A DNA stretch of 64,000 nucleotides from Flavobacterium sp. CF136 (GCF_000282055.1 NZ_AKJZ01000010.1:206620-270619), one strand, 5' to 3'; counted from the first letter of the stretch, positions 34,900 to 44,828 are shown. Notes: generated by a model from the sequence alone, not told the origin. Made by a program: numbers and translations.

Positions 34900-34931
34900 A
34901 TCCAAATTCCTAAAAAGTAGAAATTTGGATT
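34900..34931 (-). terminator. Terminator of porU-porV
   Basis: Inverted repeat ATCCAAATTCC / AAATTTGGAT with eight minus-strand Ts after it, between the porV stop and the cdd start. Confidence 0.7.
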
Positions 34932-34954
34932 GTCATTATTGTTTATTTTTTTGT

Positions 34955-36154
34955 TTAGTATTCTTCGTATTTGTCACCAAAATTAAAGGTTAATGAGAAA
35001 CGAAGTGTGTTTTCTAACGGATTTTTAACTTTTGAAGCAGAGAATAAATACGATACATCTACTTTTACTATATTATATTTAAATCCGGCTCCCAGAGAAA
35101 AGAATTTCATAGCTCCCTTTTCAGGACTTTGATGAAAATATCCTAAGCGCATTGAAAATGAATCCTGATAAAGGTATTCAGCGCCAACACTATACGTGAT
35201 TTCTTTTAGTTCTTCGCTAAAACCATCCGGTGCATCACCAAAGGATTTGAAAATTCCGGGAACCCATCCTATACTATTATAATCATTATTTGCTTCCTGA
35301 ACACCATCGCTTGTTTCTCCCGGGTCAGTTGTGTCGCCATCACCATTTAAATCTGTGGCAGTAGGTACTGGTTTTTGTTGTGTAGGAACTAATAATTTCG
35401 CAAATTCTAAGCTCACAGCTACCTTATTATAATCGTCTAATATAAAATCAAAACCGGCGCCTAATCTTAAATTAGCAGGCAGGAAGTTTGATCCATTATC
35501 TAAATCACTCAAATCGTAGTTGATTTTTGGACCAAGATTTTGAAAATTGAAACCAGCTCTCCATCTTCCGTTAAAATCACTATATGCGATTTCTTCAGAT
35601 TGGTAAAATCCGGCAACATCAAAAGCAAATGATCTTGCTGCAGATAAACTTTGTCCTTCTGTAGTAAGACCTAAATTTGAGCTAATGAATCTGGCACCAA
35701 CAGCCATCGAAAACATTTCGCTTAATTTTAAAGAATATGATCCGTCAATTGCATATTCTGATGGTTTAACAACATTTGGAGCATCATTTGGATTATCCCT
35801 TAATTCAATGTCCCCTATACTAAAATATCTAACGCTTCCGGCAAAAGCACTTCGTTCGTTAATTTTGTTGTAATAGGTTAACTGGCTTAAAGATATGTCA
35901 TTTACCAGATCTGTTAAATAAGGAGTGTAACTCACAGAGAAACCTTGCTTGTCTACTGAAAAAGCATATTTAGCAGGATTCCATTGTTGTGAAAATACAT
36001 CAGCAGATGTTGCAACTCCCTGATCGGCAAGACCGGCAGCTCTTGCATCAGCAGCAACTAGCAAAAAAGGCACCCCGGTTGTAATTGGCCGATCTTGTGC
36101 TTTTGCATACGAAATAATAAGGAAACAGGATAATAAGAGCGATATTTTTTTCAT
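34955..36154 (-). CDS. porV: Type IX secretion outer-membrane protein PorV (LptO)
   Basis: FadL-like outer-membrane beta-barrel of the type IX secretion system. It delivers secreted cargo from the SprA translocon to the PorU sortase attachment complex. The 399-residue product has a signal peptide ending YAKAQ, then the family block PFLLVAADARAAGLADQGVA, and alternating beta-strand pattern to a C-terminus ending FNFGDKYEEY. It follows porU by 47 bases in the same operon. PorV, PorU and GldJ are adjacent here as in F. johnsoniae. Confidence 0.94.
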   Translation of the reverse strand: MKKISLLLSCFLIISYAKAQDRPITTGVPFLLVAADARAAGLADQGVATSADVFSQQWNPAKYAFSVDKQGFSVSYTPYLTDLVNDISLSQLTYYNKINERSAFAGSVRYFSIGDIELRDNPNDAPNVVKPSEYAIDGSYSLKLSEMFSMAVGARFISSNLGLTTEGQSLSAARSFAFDVAGFYQSEEIAYSDFNGRWRAGFNFQNLGPKINYDLSDLDNGSNFLPANLRLGAGFDFILDDYNKVAVSLEFAKLLVPTQQKPVPTATDLNGDGDTTDPGETSDGVQEANNDYNSIGWVPGIFKSFGDAPDGFSEELKEITYSVGAEYLYQDSFSMRLGYFHQSPEKGAMKFFSLGAGFKYNIVKVDVSYLFSASKVKNPLENTLRFSLTFNFGDKYEEY

Positions 36155-36201
36155 TTATGTGGTTAATGGTTGGTTAATTATGTTAATTGTACAAATATAT
36201 A

Positions 36202-39200
36202 TTATAGAATGACAAGTTTTTCATACTTCTCTGCTTTTTTGTTTGTTAAACTGGATTTTACTGTAAGTTTATATATATAAACACCTTTTCCAATTTTGTC
36301 CCCAAAATCATCTTTACCATCCCAGGTAATTTCTCTTGATAAAAAGCCTTCAGTGGTAATAGTCTGGTTTTTTGTCCAAACTACTTTTCCTGTTATAGTC
36401 ATTACCTGAACCTGTACTTCTAAAGGCTCGTAAGGTCTGTTATGAGAAAACCAAAATTGGGTGTAGCTGGAAAACGGATTGGGATAATTAAGAACGTGAG
36501 TTAAGGTTAACGATTCATCGCCAACCACAATAAATTGTATTTCACTTGTTACGGGATTGTTGTAAACATCCCATGCCGTAAAGCTTACTGTATGCATTCC
36601 GGCACTTAAATTACGTAACGGAAAACGTAAGTTACCGTTAGTGTAATCATCTAATTTTGTTTGATAGTAATCATTTAAAACATAAGGATTACTAACATCA
36701 CCATCTAAAATTGCAACAATATCATGACCAATTCCGCTTGCGGTATTAATTCCATTTTCATCTTCAAGAAACGCTAACAGAAATGGGGAATCATTTGTAA
36801 TTCCTCCTGAAACAAAAGTTTCATCATTCATATATAACTGCACTTTTGGACTAATATTGTCCTGAGGTGCATTTTGGTTAATTCCGCCAATTTTTATGAT
36901 ATCATTATACCCGGATTGGTTTTCTAAAACTTCATTTTTTTTAGAATAAAAGCTGATTCTGCCGTTGTTAACAGGAATTCTAATATCTCTGGGGACTATA
37001 AAACTAAACTCAAACAGACCATTGGATACAGAAGCGTTTCCTCTAAAAATGGTTTCGCCCAGAGTTTTAAATTGCATTGCCGGACTATAACCATCGTTAT
37101 TTAGTGTAGTGCTTGTAATAAATTTATCAAAGATAGAAGTTGAAAGCTCACCATTATAATTGCTCAATATGTTATTGTTCTCGTCGGTAATTTCACCTGA
37201 TATTTTAATTTTTGCTAAGGATTTGAAGTCGTCAATTGTTCCTGAAATTGGTACGTCATTTACTTTTGTCAGGTTAATTCGGGGTTTGGGGATGGCTAGC
37301 ATTAGTGCGGGATCTCCGATATAAAAAACAACATTGCTGGAAGAACTGGGAGTATCATTTTTTGAAATTCTTAGTGCCTCAGAAATCGTTGTGTATTGGT
37401 TTGTTCCAAAGGAAAGTAAATTCCTTGTCAGATTGTCATTGAAATTTTCAGCATTATATTGTCCAATAGAACGTATGGTGGTTAACATTGCAATAGCGCC
37501 ACCTTTAGGATTCCAATAGGTGTATTCACCTGCTGTTGGCCTTGTCGGGTCATCAAAACGAGAAAACTCGCAGGTTATGGTTATAAATAAAGGGTATTTA
37601 TATTGATTGTTTAGATTTTGACCATCTGATTTTTCCCAAATTCGTTCACCAGATAATCCGTCTTCTCCACCATGTCCCAAATAATTAAAAACTAAAGCCC
37701 CTTTTTCAAAAGCATCAAAAAAATCAGTTTTTGCTTTCGGATATCTAAAGCCACCGGCTGAAGCTTCTTCTGTATAAGAATCTAAAATAATTTTGTCAAT
37801 ATTAAAAAAAGGTTTTTCTGTGGCGATTACATCTGCTAAAGCATTTTGGCGTGCTTGTAATGAAGCATCAGAAGCTTTATCGGAATCGTCGCTAATCAAG
37901 ACAAAATTGTTTCTCCAATTTCCATAAGATTTCGTATTGTGATATTCTAAAACTTTATTGACCATTTCTTCCGCCTGGGCATTATCAGAAACTAACATTC
38001 TTCCAACGGCAATGTCTATCCCGCCAAAAAAGGAAGTTATATTTCCTTCGTCATTATCCATTAATCCATAGAAATCATCAGAAGCAAATGAAGATTCCCC
38101 TGAACTGTTACTGGATAAGGAATGATAAATAGGTACAATGTTAGAATTATCCGATATACGATTTTTATAATCGAATGAAGCATCACCAAAGAGATTCAGG
38201 TATTTTATTCTTTTATCTGATGAAGAAGCATTTTTGTAAACATATTTAACACAATTTCGGATAGCGGAAATATCTTGTTTTCCTGATGAGAATTCCTGGT
38301 AAATATTTTCAAGTGAAACAACTTTGACATTTAAATTAGAATTGCTTCTGTGAAAGTTTGCTAATTTTTCAGCCTGAGCAAGTAAGAACTTTGGGGCGAC
38401 AATTAAATAATCAATGTCTTGAAAATTATTTTGAGCATTTTTAAAAAGTGCCCCTTTTAAATTTTGATTAGCAATTTTTGATTGTCCTTCTTTTAAAGGA
38501 GTGTAATAATCTGCCGGATCAATTGCAATATATTTTCTAATTTCTCCTAAAGAAGATTTGAAGCTAAAATTAGATTGATTATTGTTTTCTATTTTAGTTA
38601 CATTATATAGGTCAGTAATATCCCAAATTTGAGAAATCCCTGAAGCATTTGAAATATTATAATTTACGATTCCGGAAATTGAACCGGCTAAGTCATATTG
38701 AAACTGAAATTGCTTACCTATACCGATTAGTTTTCTTTTTGCAATTAAATTAATATAATCTAAATATCCTTTTGAGCCAGGAACACTATTATTATTGTAA
38801 ATTAATTTGATTTTTACATTTTCAGATCCTGTGAAACTTGAATTGGCAGGTAGTTTTCCAGTATAAAATTTTATTTCAGAACCAGCTGCAAGCTGACTAA
38901 ACACAATATTTCCAATATTTTGTCCGTTAGCTGAAACGGTAAATGAAGTGTTTGTGAACGCAGCTGAAGCTCCGACTGTTTCAATTTTTATTGGAGTTGT
39001 GGTTTCAAGATTTGGAAAATTAAATTCAAATTCCTGTTCCTGATCGATATCAAAAGATTCTCCAAACCATTGACGTCCTAAATGCGCAATATTGGTCTTG
39101 TCAATCTCATGAAATTGATGATCATCAAAAGTATTCAGTTCTAAAGTACTATTTCCTGTAGGTTGATTTATGTTTGAAATTCTTTTTCCGTCTCCCCCTT

Positions 39201-40038
39201 GTGCTGTAACATAATAATAAGATTTAGTGTCATATATATTAATGTTAGTTTCACTTTCAGTATTCCAATTGTTAATTCCTTCGGCATAAAAAAGAATGTA
39301 ATCTTCGTTGTTAAAGGTGCCGTCACTTTCTCCAACAACCTGAATCGCATTTTCAATTAAATCTTCAGGATAATAAATGTCATTACTTAAGGGAAGCATT
39401 CTTCCTCCGTTTCCGTAAATTTTAATTCTTTTCGGATCGCTTTTGCTTGCATCGAAGCCTAAATTTTGTAAAAAAGATTTTGAAATTTTATAAACACCTG
39501 ATTTTTCAACATAAAAACGATACCAATCTCCGGATGTTAAAACCGAATTTGAAATAATAGCAGACTTTGAAGTTGAAGCTGAACTGTTACTTTTTGAGGA
39601 GGTGTTGTTTATTGAATAGGAAAAAGATTTAATTCGTTTAAAACTATTTCCTTCTGATATGATTGGCGACAAAGAGATAAAACCTTGTTTTTGATCTCTT
39701 GAAGTGGCTATTTTAAGTGTTTCGTTTGGTTGTTTTGGAATGTTCGTTAATGATAAATCTCCTAGATCACTAACTTGAACTTGTTCATATATAATGTTAG
39801 TAATTTGAACGCTGCTGCTGTTGGAATAGTCAGAATAATTTGGTTTAAATAAGAGTGATATGCTTTTTTTAGTATTGTCATATCGAAAATTATCACCTGT
39901 AAAGTAAGGTATGTTCGTTTTGGATTCACCAAAATTCATCTCTTTTTTACTATGCCAATCTATTGTCAGGGTTCCGTTTTTCTGGGAAAACAAGAAAAAT
40001 GGAACTAAAAAAAAGTATAAAAGTATGGCTTGTTTCAT
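36202..40038 (-). CDS. porU: Type IX secretion sortase PorU (gingipain-like C25 peptidase)
   Basis: Cell-surface peptidase that removes the C-terminal signal of type IX cargo and attaches it to the outer surface. The 1278-residue product has a signal peptide (MKQAILLYFFLVPFFLFSQ), an N-terminal beta region, a C25 peptidase domain with the catalytic histidine in LGHGGEDGLSG (H789) and the catalytic cysteine in ITCEFSRFDD (C823), and a C-terminal FlgD-like Ig fold (GKGVYIYKLTV). It is divergent from gldJ and cotranscribed with porV. Intact catalytic residues imply a working sortase. Confidence 0.96.
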   Translation of the reverse strand: MKQAILLYFFLVPFFLFSQKNGTLTIDWHSKKEMNFGESKTNIPYFTGDNFRYDNTKKSISLLFKPNYSDYSNSSSVQITNIIYEQVQVSDLGDLSLTNIPKQPNETLKIATSRDQKQGFISLSPIISEGNSFKRIKSFSYSINNTSSKSNSSASTSKSAIISNSVLTSGDWYRFYVEKSGVYKISKSFLQNLGFDASKSDPKRIKIYGNGGRMLPLSNDIYYPEDLIENAIQVVGESDGTFNNEDYILFYAEGINNWNTESETNINIYDTKSYYYVTAQGGDGKRISNINQPTGNSTLELNTFDDHQFHEIDKTNIAHLGRQWFGESFDIDQEQEFEFNFPNLETTTPIKIETVGASAAFTNTSFTVSANGQNIGNIVFSQLAAGSEIKFYTGKLPANSSFTGSENVKIKLIYNNNSVPGSKGYLDYINLIAKRKLIGIGKQFQFQYDLAGSISGIVNYNISNASGISQIWDITDLYNVTKIENNNQSNFSFKSSLGEIRKYIAIDPADYYTPLKEGQSKIANQNLKGALFKNAQNNFQDIDYLIVAPKFLLAQAEKLANFHRSNSNLNVKVVSLENIYQEFSSGKQDISAIRNCVKYVYKNASSSDKRIKYLNLFGDASFDYKNRISDNSNIVPIYHSLSSNSSGESSFASDDFYGLMDNDEGNITSFFGGIDIAVGRMLVSDNAQAEEMVNKVLEYHNTKSYGNWRNNFVLISDDSDKASDASLQARQNALADVIATEKPFFNIDKIILDSYTEEASAGGFRYPKAKTDFFDAFEKGALVFNYLGHGGEDGLSGERIWEKSDGQNLNNQYKYPLFITITCEFSRFDDPTRPTAGEYTYWNPKGGAIAMLTTIRSIGQYNAENFNDNLTRNLLSFGTNQYTTISEALRISKNDTPSSSSNVVFYIGDPALMLAIPKPRINLTKVNDVPISGTIDDFKSLAKIKISGEITDENNNILSNYNGELSTSIFDKFITSTTLNNDGYSPAMQFKTLGETIFRGNASVSNGLFEFSFIVPRDIRIPVNNGRISFYSKKNEVLENQSGYNDIIKIGGINQNAPQDNISPKVQLYMNDETFVSGGITNDSPFLLAFLEDENGINTASGIGHDIVAILDGDVSNPYVLNDYYQTKLDDYTNGNLRFPLRNLSAGMHTVSFTAWDVYNNPVTSEIQFIVVGDESLTLTHVLNYPNPFSSYTQFWFSHNRPYEPLEVQVQVMTITGKVVWTKNQTITTEGFLSREITWDGKDDFGDKIGKGVYIYKLTVKSSLTNKKAEKYEKLVIL

Positions 40039-40121
40039 ATGTTAAAGAAAACGAAATTAAATTTAATATATTTTAGTGAGTAAAAATATATTATTTAATG
40101 TAATAGTAATAATAAAAAGTA

Positions 40122-40129
40122 TATTTTTG
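40122..40129 (+). promoter_or_regulatory. Promoter -7 box of gldJ
   Basis: TATTTTTG matches TAnnTTTG, 116 bases before the gldJ ATG. A weaker TATATTGC nearer the gene (40214-40221) is an alternative. Confidence 0.5.
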
Positions 40130-40245
40130 CGTTCGGAACTATAGGTTATTTTCTGGTAAAAAACAGCTAAATAAAATTATTAGAACAGATGTTGCTAATT
40201 AAATGTTAATTATTATATTGCAGCACCTAAATTTATCACCTAAGA

Positions 40246-41934
40246 ATGAGTATGAAAGTAAACAAAATTGTAGCCCTGCAAGTAATGATGTCAATAGTAT
40301 TGATGTTAGGCACGGCTAGTTGTAGCAAAAAATCAAGTTCTAGCCGTGCTTCAAGAGCAACAGGTTGGGACGTCGATAGTCAAAACGGAACGGCTGCTAG
40401 AAATGCAGGAAAAAAACAACAGGCTGGACCTGGTTTGGTTTTTGTTGAAGGAGGTACATTTACTATGGGTAAAGTACAGGATGATGTTATGCACGATTGG
40501 AATAACACCGCAACTCAACAACACGTTCAGTCGTTTTACATGGATGAAACTGAAGTTACCAATGGTATGTATTTAGAGTACCTGGAATGGTTGAAAAAAG
40601 TTTTTCCTCCTACAGAAGAGAATTATAAAAATATTTATGCCGGGGCATCGCCAGATACTTTAGTATGGAGAAATCGTTTAGGATATAACGAAACGATGAC
40701 AAACAATTATTTGAGACATCCTTCATATGCTAATTATCCCGTAGTTGGTGTTAATTGGATTCAGGCAGTTGAATTCAGTAAATGGAGAACTGACCGTGTT
40801 AATGAAGCGGTTTTAGAGAAAAACGGATACATTAAAAGAGGTGCAAAAACTCAGGATATAACTGCAGAAAGTTTATTTAATACTGAGGGGTATCTAGCTT
40901 CTCCTTCTACTTCTTATGGAGGTAATGAAGAGGTAGTTTTAAAGAAAAGCCCTAATGGAAGAAGACCTAAAAAAGGGAAAGACGGTGCTGTAGAAGAACA
41001 AAAGAATGTTTACGCACAACGTTCTTCAGGTATTATTTTGCCTGAATACAGACTTCCTACTGAAGCGGAATGGGAGTATGCAGCAGCAGCAGATGTTGGA
41101 CAGAGAGAATATAATATCTATAAAGGACAAAAGAAATATCCTTGGTCTGGAGATTATACTCGTTCAGCAAAACGTAAAAACAGAGGAGATCAATTGGCGA
41201 ACTTTAAGCAAGGAAATGGTGATTATGGTGGAATTGCAGGTTGGTCAGATGATGGAGCAGATATTACCAATGCAATAAAAAGCTATCCTCCAAATGATTT
41301 TGGATTATACGATATGGCTGGAAACGTTGCAGAATGGGTTGCGGATGTTTACAGACCTATAATTGATAATGAAGCGAATGACTTTAATTATTTTAGAGGG
41401 AATCTTTATGCTAAAAATAAAATAGGTAAAGATGGAAAAATTGAAATAGTTGCAAAAGAGAATATTAAATATGACACTTTGAGTAATGGTAAAGTTGTTG
41501 CCAGAAATCTTCCAGGTGAAATTGCTCAGGTTCCTGTTGATGAAAATGAGACCTATTTGAGACAAAACTTTAGCAAAAGTGATAATATCAATTACAGAGA
41601 TGGTGATAAACAATCTTCAAGATATTATGATTTTGGAGAAGCTGCTGATGATACTAAAAAGGAGGCAATGTATAATTCTCCGCTACATAATGTTACTACA
41701 GATAGTTTAGGTAACATGGTTAGAAAATATGACAATACAAGTAAAAGAACAACTTTAATAAACGATAAAACAAGAGTTTATAAAGGAGGTTCCTGGAGAG
41801 ACAGAGCTTATTGGTTAGATCCTGCACAAAGAAGATATTTTCCTCAGGATATGGCAACAGACTACATCGGATTTAGATGTGCGATGTCTAGAGTAGGTGC
41901 TAAAACTGAAAGAAGAAAATCACCAAGGAATTAA
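40246..41934 (+). CDS. gldJ: Gliding motility lipoprotein GldJ
   Basis: Lipoprotein essential for gliding and type IX secretion in F. johnsoniae; it stabilises other Gld proteins. The 562-residue product has a signal peptide and lipobox LGTASC (C26). It carries a formylglycine-generating-enzyme/sulfatase-modifying fold (FVEGGTFTMGK near residue 66, and KGGSWRDRAYWLDPAQRR near the end) interrupted by insertions, and ends in a basic tail. The two in-frame ATGs (40246 and 40252) are both possible starts. It is divergent from porU. The FGE fold is probably structural here. Confidence 0.96.
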   Translation: MSMKVNKIVALQVMMSIVLMLGTASCSKKSSSSRASRATGWDVDSQNGTAARNAGKKQQAGPGLVFVEGGTFTMGKVQDDVMHDWNNTATQQHVQSFYMDETEVTNGMYLEYLEWLKKVFPPTEENYKNIYAGASPDTLVWRNRLGYNETMTNNYLRHPSYANYPVVGVNWIQAVEFSKWRTDRVNEAVLEKNGYIKRGAKTQDITAESLFNTEGYLASPSTSYGGNEEVVLKKSPNGRRPKKGKDGAVEEQKNVYAQRSSGIILPEYRLPTEAEWEYAAAADVGQREYNIYKGQKKYPWSGDYTRSAKRKNRGDQLANFKQGNGDYGGIAGWSDDGADITNAIKSYPPNDFGLYDMAGNVAEWVADVYRPIIDNEANDFNYFRGNLYAKNKIGKDGKIEIVAKENIKYDTLSNGKVVARNLPGEIAQVPVDENETYLRQNFSKSDNINYRDGDKQSSRYYDFGEAADDTKKEAMYNSPLHNVTTDSLGNMVRKYDNTSKRTTLINDKTRVYKGGSWRDRAYWLDPAQRRYFPQDMATDYIGFRCAMSRVGAKTERRKSPRN

Positions 41935-41955
41935 ATTTTAGAAATTCCAATAAAA

Positions 41956-42004
41956 AATCCAAATTCCAAAAGCTGTTTTCAGTATGGAATTTGGATTTTT
42001 TTTT
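41956..42004 (+). terminator. Terminator of gldJ
   Basis: AATCCAAATTCCA (41956-41968) and its complement TGGAATTTGGATT (41985-41997) with a T8 run, directly upstream of the murF leader. Confidence 0.85.
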
Positions 42005-42028
42005 ATAATTATAAAAAAAATTTATAAA

Positions 42029-43315
42029 ATGAATATTCGAGAAATTCATGACCTGTTTTTAAAATGTAAATATCTTTCAATTGATACACGTAAGATTGAG
42101 AAGGATTCTATGTTTTTTGCTATTAAAGGAGAAAATTTTGATGCTAATACTTTTGCGCAGGAAGCATTAGAGCATGGTGCCTTATTTGTAATAATTGATA
42201 ATCCGTCTTATTTAATTGATCATAGAACTATTCTGGTTCAAAATAGTTTAGAAACATTACAGGAATTGGCAAAATTTCATAGGCAGTATTTGAAAATTCC
42301 TATCATTGCCTTAACAGGAAGTAATGGAAAAACAACTACTAAAGAACTTATAAATGTTGTCTTATCTCAAAAATACAATACTAAAGCTACAGTTGGAAAC
42401 TTAAATAATCATATTGGAGTTCCGTTAACATTATTGTCTTTTACAAATGAAACTGAAATTGGAATTGTAGAAATGGGAGCCAATCACAAAAAAGAAATTG
42501 AATTTTTATGTGACATTGCGCAGCCTGATTACGGTTATATTACCAATTTTGGAAAGGCACATTTAGAAGGCTTTGGTGGAGTTGAAGGTGTAATTGAAGG
42601 GAAAAGTGAAATGTATAAATATCTTATAGATAATAATAAACTTGCTTTTATTAATCTGGAAGACCCTATTCAGGTTGAAAAATCTAAAGCAATAAAAACA
42701 TTTACTTTTGGAATTAATAATAGTAAAGCTGATGTTAAAATTAGTTCAATTGAAGCAAATCCATTTGTGATTATTGGTTATGACAGCTTTATTGTAAATT
42801 CAAATTTAATAGGTCTTTATAATGCCAATAATATCAATGCGGCTGTTGCTATTGGTAATTATTTTAAGGTTGATGCAAAAGATATTAAAGCTGCAATTGA
42901 AAATTATATACCAACTAATAACAGATCGCAGTTATTAAAAAAAGGAACTTTTCAGATTATTTTAGATGCGTATAATGCTAATCCAAGTAGTATGGCTGTA
43001 GCAATTACTAATTTTTTACAATTAGACAGTTTAAATAAAATAATGATTTTGGGAGATATGTTTGAACTTGGTAATGAAAGTCAACAAGAGCATAAGATTG
43101 TAGTAGATTCTTTATGCAATCAAAATGAATCAAGTGTTTATCTGATTGGGAAATCTTTTTTCGAGAATTTTATCCCTAATGAAAAACTTCATTTTTTTGA
43201 AACTTTTGAAGATTTTGCCGAATATTTAAAAATGAATAAATTCAAACAAGAAAGTACTATCTTGATTAAAGGATCTCGTGGTATGGCTCTGGAAAGGACT
43301 TTAGATTACATATAA
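42029..43315 (+). CDS. murF: UDP-N-acetylmuramoyl-tripeptide--D-alanyl-D-alanine ligase MurF
   Basis: Cytoplasmic Mur ligase that adds D-Ala-D-Ala to the muramyl tripeptide, completing the peptidoglycan stem peptide. From ATG at 42029 (MNIREIHDLFLKCKYLSIDTR) the 428-residue product has the N-terminal UDP-binding domain, the ATP loop GSNGKTTTKE near residue 100, NLNNHIGVPLTLL, and the Mur C-terminal domain (DAYNANPSSM). The upstream in-frame ATG at 41984 lies within the gldJ terminator, so it is not used. It is not in a mur-fts cluster here. A YjbR gene follows after 30 bases. Confidence 0.95.
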   Translation: MNIREIHDLFLKCKYLSIDTRKIEKDSMFFAIKGENFDANTFAQEALEHGALFVIIDNPSYLIDHRTILVQNSLETLQELAKFHRQYLKIPIIALTGSNGKTTTKELINVVLSQKYNTKATVGNLNNHIGVPLTLLSFTNETEIGIVEMGANHKKEIEFLCDIAQPDYGYITNFGKAHLEGFGGVEGVIEGKSEMYKYLIDNNKLAFINLEDPIQVEKSKAIKTFTFGINNSKADVKISSIEANPFVIIGYDSFIVNSNLIGLYNANNINAAVAIGNYFKVDAKDIKAAIENYIPTNNRSQLLKKGTFQIILDAYNANPSSMAVAITNFLQLDSLNKIMILGDMFELGNESQQEHKIVVDSLCNQNESSVYLIGKSFFENFIPNEKLHFFETFEDFAEYLKMNKFKQESTILIKGSRGMALERTLDYI

Positions 43316-43345
43316 TACTCTAAAAGTTTAACTTAAATAACGATT

Positions 43346-43666
43346 ATGGTCTCAATTGATACTTTTAGAAAATTGGCTATGTCTTTTCCAAATGTAACCG
43401 AAGAACCTCATTTCGAGAAAACATCTTTCCGTATCAACAAGAAAATCTTCGCCACTTTTGACGAGAAAAACAATACCGCTATTTTGAAATTGAATGAAAT
43501 CGACCAATCTGTTTTTTGTGCTTCAAGCGAAATGATTTTTTACCCAATTCCAAATAAATGGGGCAAACAAGGCTGGACCATTATTGAACTTTCAAAAGTA
43601 AGGACAGAAATGTTTGAAGATGCTTTGATGCTTTCTTATCAAAATGTTGTTGCTAGAAAGAAGTAA
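43346..43666 (+). CDS. MmcQ/YjbR-family protein
   Basis: A 106-residue protein of the MmcQ/YjbR (cyaY-like/DNA-binding double-wing) family: FPNVTEEPHFEKTSFRINKKI at the N-terminus, shown as FPNVTEEPHFEK then TSFRINKKI, and WGKQGWTIIELSKV near the middle. Members are small cytosolic proteins of poorly known role, some with a DNA-binding fold. It follows murF by 30 bases on the same strand and may be read from the same transcript. A palindromic repeat follows. Confidence 0.85.
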   Translation: MVSIDTFRKLAMSFPNVTEEPHFEKTSFRINKKIFATFDEKNNTAILKLNEIDQSVFCASSEMIFYPIPNKWGKQGWTIIELSKVRTEMFEDALMLSYQNVVARKK

Positions 43667-43677
43667 ATTTATATTTC

Positions 43678-43739
43678 ACCGTTAAGATATTAAGAAAATT
43701 AAGAGCGAAAAACTTAATGACACTTAATATCTTAATGGT
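43678..43739. repeat. Palindromic intergenic repeat
   Basis: Arms ACCGTTAAGATATTAAG (43678-43694) and CTTAATATCTTAATGGT (43723-43739) are complementary at 16 of 17 positions. It lies between the convergent YjbR and AlkB genes and could act as a terminator. Confidence 0.75.
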
Positions 43740-43753
43740 TGAAAAAAACACCC

Positions 43754-44365
43754 CTATTGTAAATTAATCGTTCTAAAAGTCAGATTGACTCTTGGTTTTG
43801 ATGTTGTTTTAGTTGGCGGTAAACGATGTAGCCAATGTGTTTGCGTAGTATCTTTCATAACTAACAGGCTTCCATGTTCCAGGATTAAAGAAACTGTTTC
43901 TTTGGTTTCTTTATGTTTGAAAGCAAATTTACGTTCAGCACCAAAACTTACCGATGCGATTGCTCCGTTCTTTTTTAAGTCTTTTTCGGCATCACTGTGC
44001 CATGCCATTCCCTCTTCGCCGGAGTGATATAAATTCAGCAGACACGAATTGAATGTTTCTCCTGTTTTTTCTTCAATAGCAATTTTTAATTTAAGTAATT
44101 CCTTTGTCCAGGGAAGTGCCTTTTTGGTAGTTTTGGAATAAGTATATTCAAATTCCTGATCGCCGTACCAGGCTACTTTTCGTTTGGTTAGAATTAATTT
44201 TCCGAAAATTATGGCTTCGTCATTTTTCCATTCTATAGTATTCAATAAAATGTCACGATAGAAATCAGCTTCTTCTCTCGGAAACAATTTTCCGTAATAA
44301 TTAACGGTTCCATCTTTTGGGAGTAAATTGGCGGTTTCGTTTATTTCGGGATTAAATAAGTCCAT
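43754..44365 (-). CDS. AlkB-like 2-oxoglutarate/Fe(II) dioxygenase
   Basis: Oxidative DNA (or RNA) demethylase that removes N1-methyladenine and N3-methylcytosine lesions. The 203-residue product has the iron site H123-x-D125 (in MAWHSDAEKD) and a distal histidine in THWLHRLP (H177/H180), plus R192 and R198 in PRVNLTFR for 2-oxoglutarate. The size and motifs fit the AlkB/ALKBH2-3 group. Its start overlaps the stand-alone Ada zinc module gene by 14 bases, so the two are translationally coupled; this supports a role in the alkylation response. Confidence 0.93.
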   Translation of the reverse strand: MDLFNPEINETANLLPKDGTVNYYGKLFPREEADFYRDILLNTIEWKNDEAIIFGKLILTKRKVAWYGDQEFEYTYSKTTKKALPWTKELLKLKIAIEEKTGETFNSCLLNLYHSGEEGMAWHSDAEKDLKKNGAIASVSFGAERKFAFKHKETKETVSLILEHGSLLVMKDTTQTHWLHRLPPTKTTSKPRVNLTFRTINLQ

Positions 44366-44597
44366 TTTTCCATTTTTGATATTCGGTTTTCATGCAATGT
44401 CCACAAGGTCTGAAACCATTTTGTCTTGCTTCGTTTTCAGATAAAAAGAAAACGCGATTTTCACGTTTCATTCTTTTGCCGGAAGAACATTTTAACATTC
44501 CATAAATTTTTAGCTTTTGGTTTCCACCAAAGCAAATTTCCACATTTTTAATTTTATTTCGTAAATCTGAATCCAGAATTTTAGAATGTTGAATCAT
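44352..44597 (-). CDS. Stand-alone Ada-type metal-binding domain protein
   Basis: An 81-residue protein matching the N-terminal zinc domain of Ada: GMLKCSSGKRMKRENRVFF followed by NGFRPCGHCMKTEY. Cysteines at 37, 65 and 68 correspond to the Ada cluster, with C22 a candidate fourth ligand; in E. coli Ada one of these cysteines accepts a methyl group from DNA phosphotriesters. The canonical C-x3-C of the acceptor pair is not present, since only one cysteine lies at that place. The gene overlaps alkB. The other Ada modules are encoded separately at 46353-47204. Confidence 0.82.
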   Translation of the reverse strand: MIQHSKILDSDLRNKIKNVEICFGGNQKLKIYGMLKCSSGKRMKRENRVFFLSENEARQNGFRPCGHCMKTEYQKWKNGLI

Positions 44598-44643
44598 AGT
44601 GTTTTCATATTTTATTATCGTATTTTTTTACCGCTTCACATTT

Positions 44644-44669
44644 GTAGAGGCGCACAACAGTGCGTCTAC
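44644..44669. repeat. Short palindrome, GTAGAG-type repeat, copy 1
   Basis: GTAGAGGCGCAC-AACA-GTGCGTCTAC hairpin in the 231-base gap upstream of the Ada zinc gene. A second, diverged copy lies at 44776-44803. Between them (about 44693-44753) is an AT-rich stretch with the CCACAGATTAACAGATTAAA motif seen as a dispersed repeat in related genomes. Confidence 0.65.
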
Positions 44670-44775
44670 ACAACGATTGTTTTTTTGCCACAGATTAACA
44701 GATTAAAACGATTTTAAATCTGTTTATATTTGCAAAATCTGCGTAAAAATGATCATTTTGTATCGTATCATCATT

Positions 44776-44803
44776 GTGGAGATGTACTGTTGTACACCTC
44801 TAC
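44776..44803. repeat. Short palindrome, GTAGAG-type repeat, copy 2
   Basis: GTGGAGATGTAC-TGTT-GTACACCTCTAC, a diverged relative of 44644-44669. Confidence 0.65.
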
Positions 44804-44828
44804 GGATATTCTGTGTATTTAAATATTT

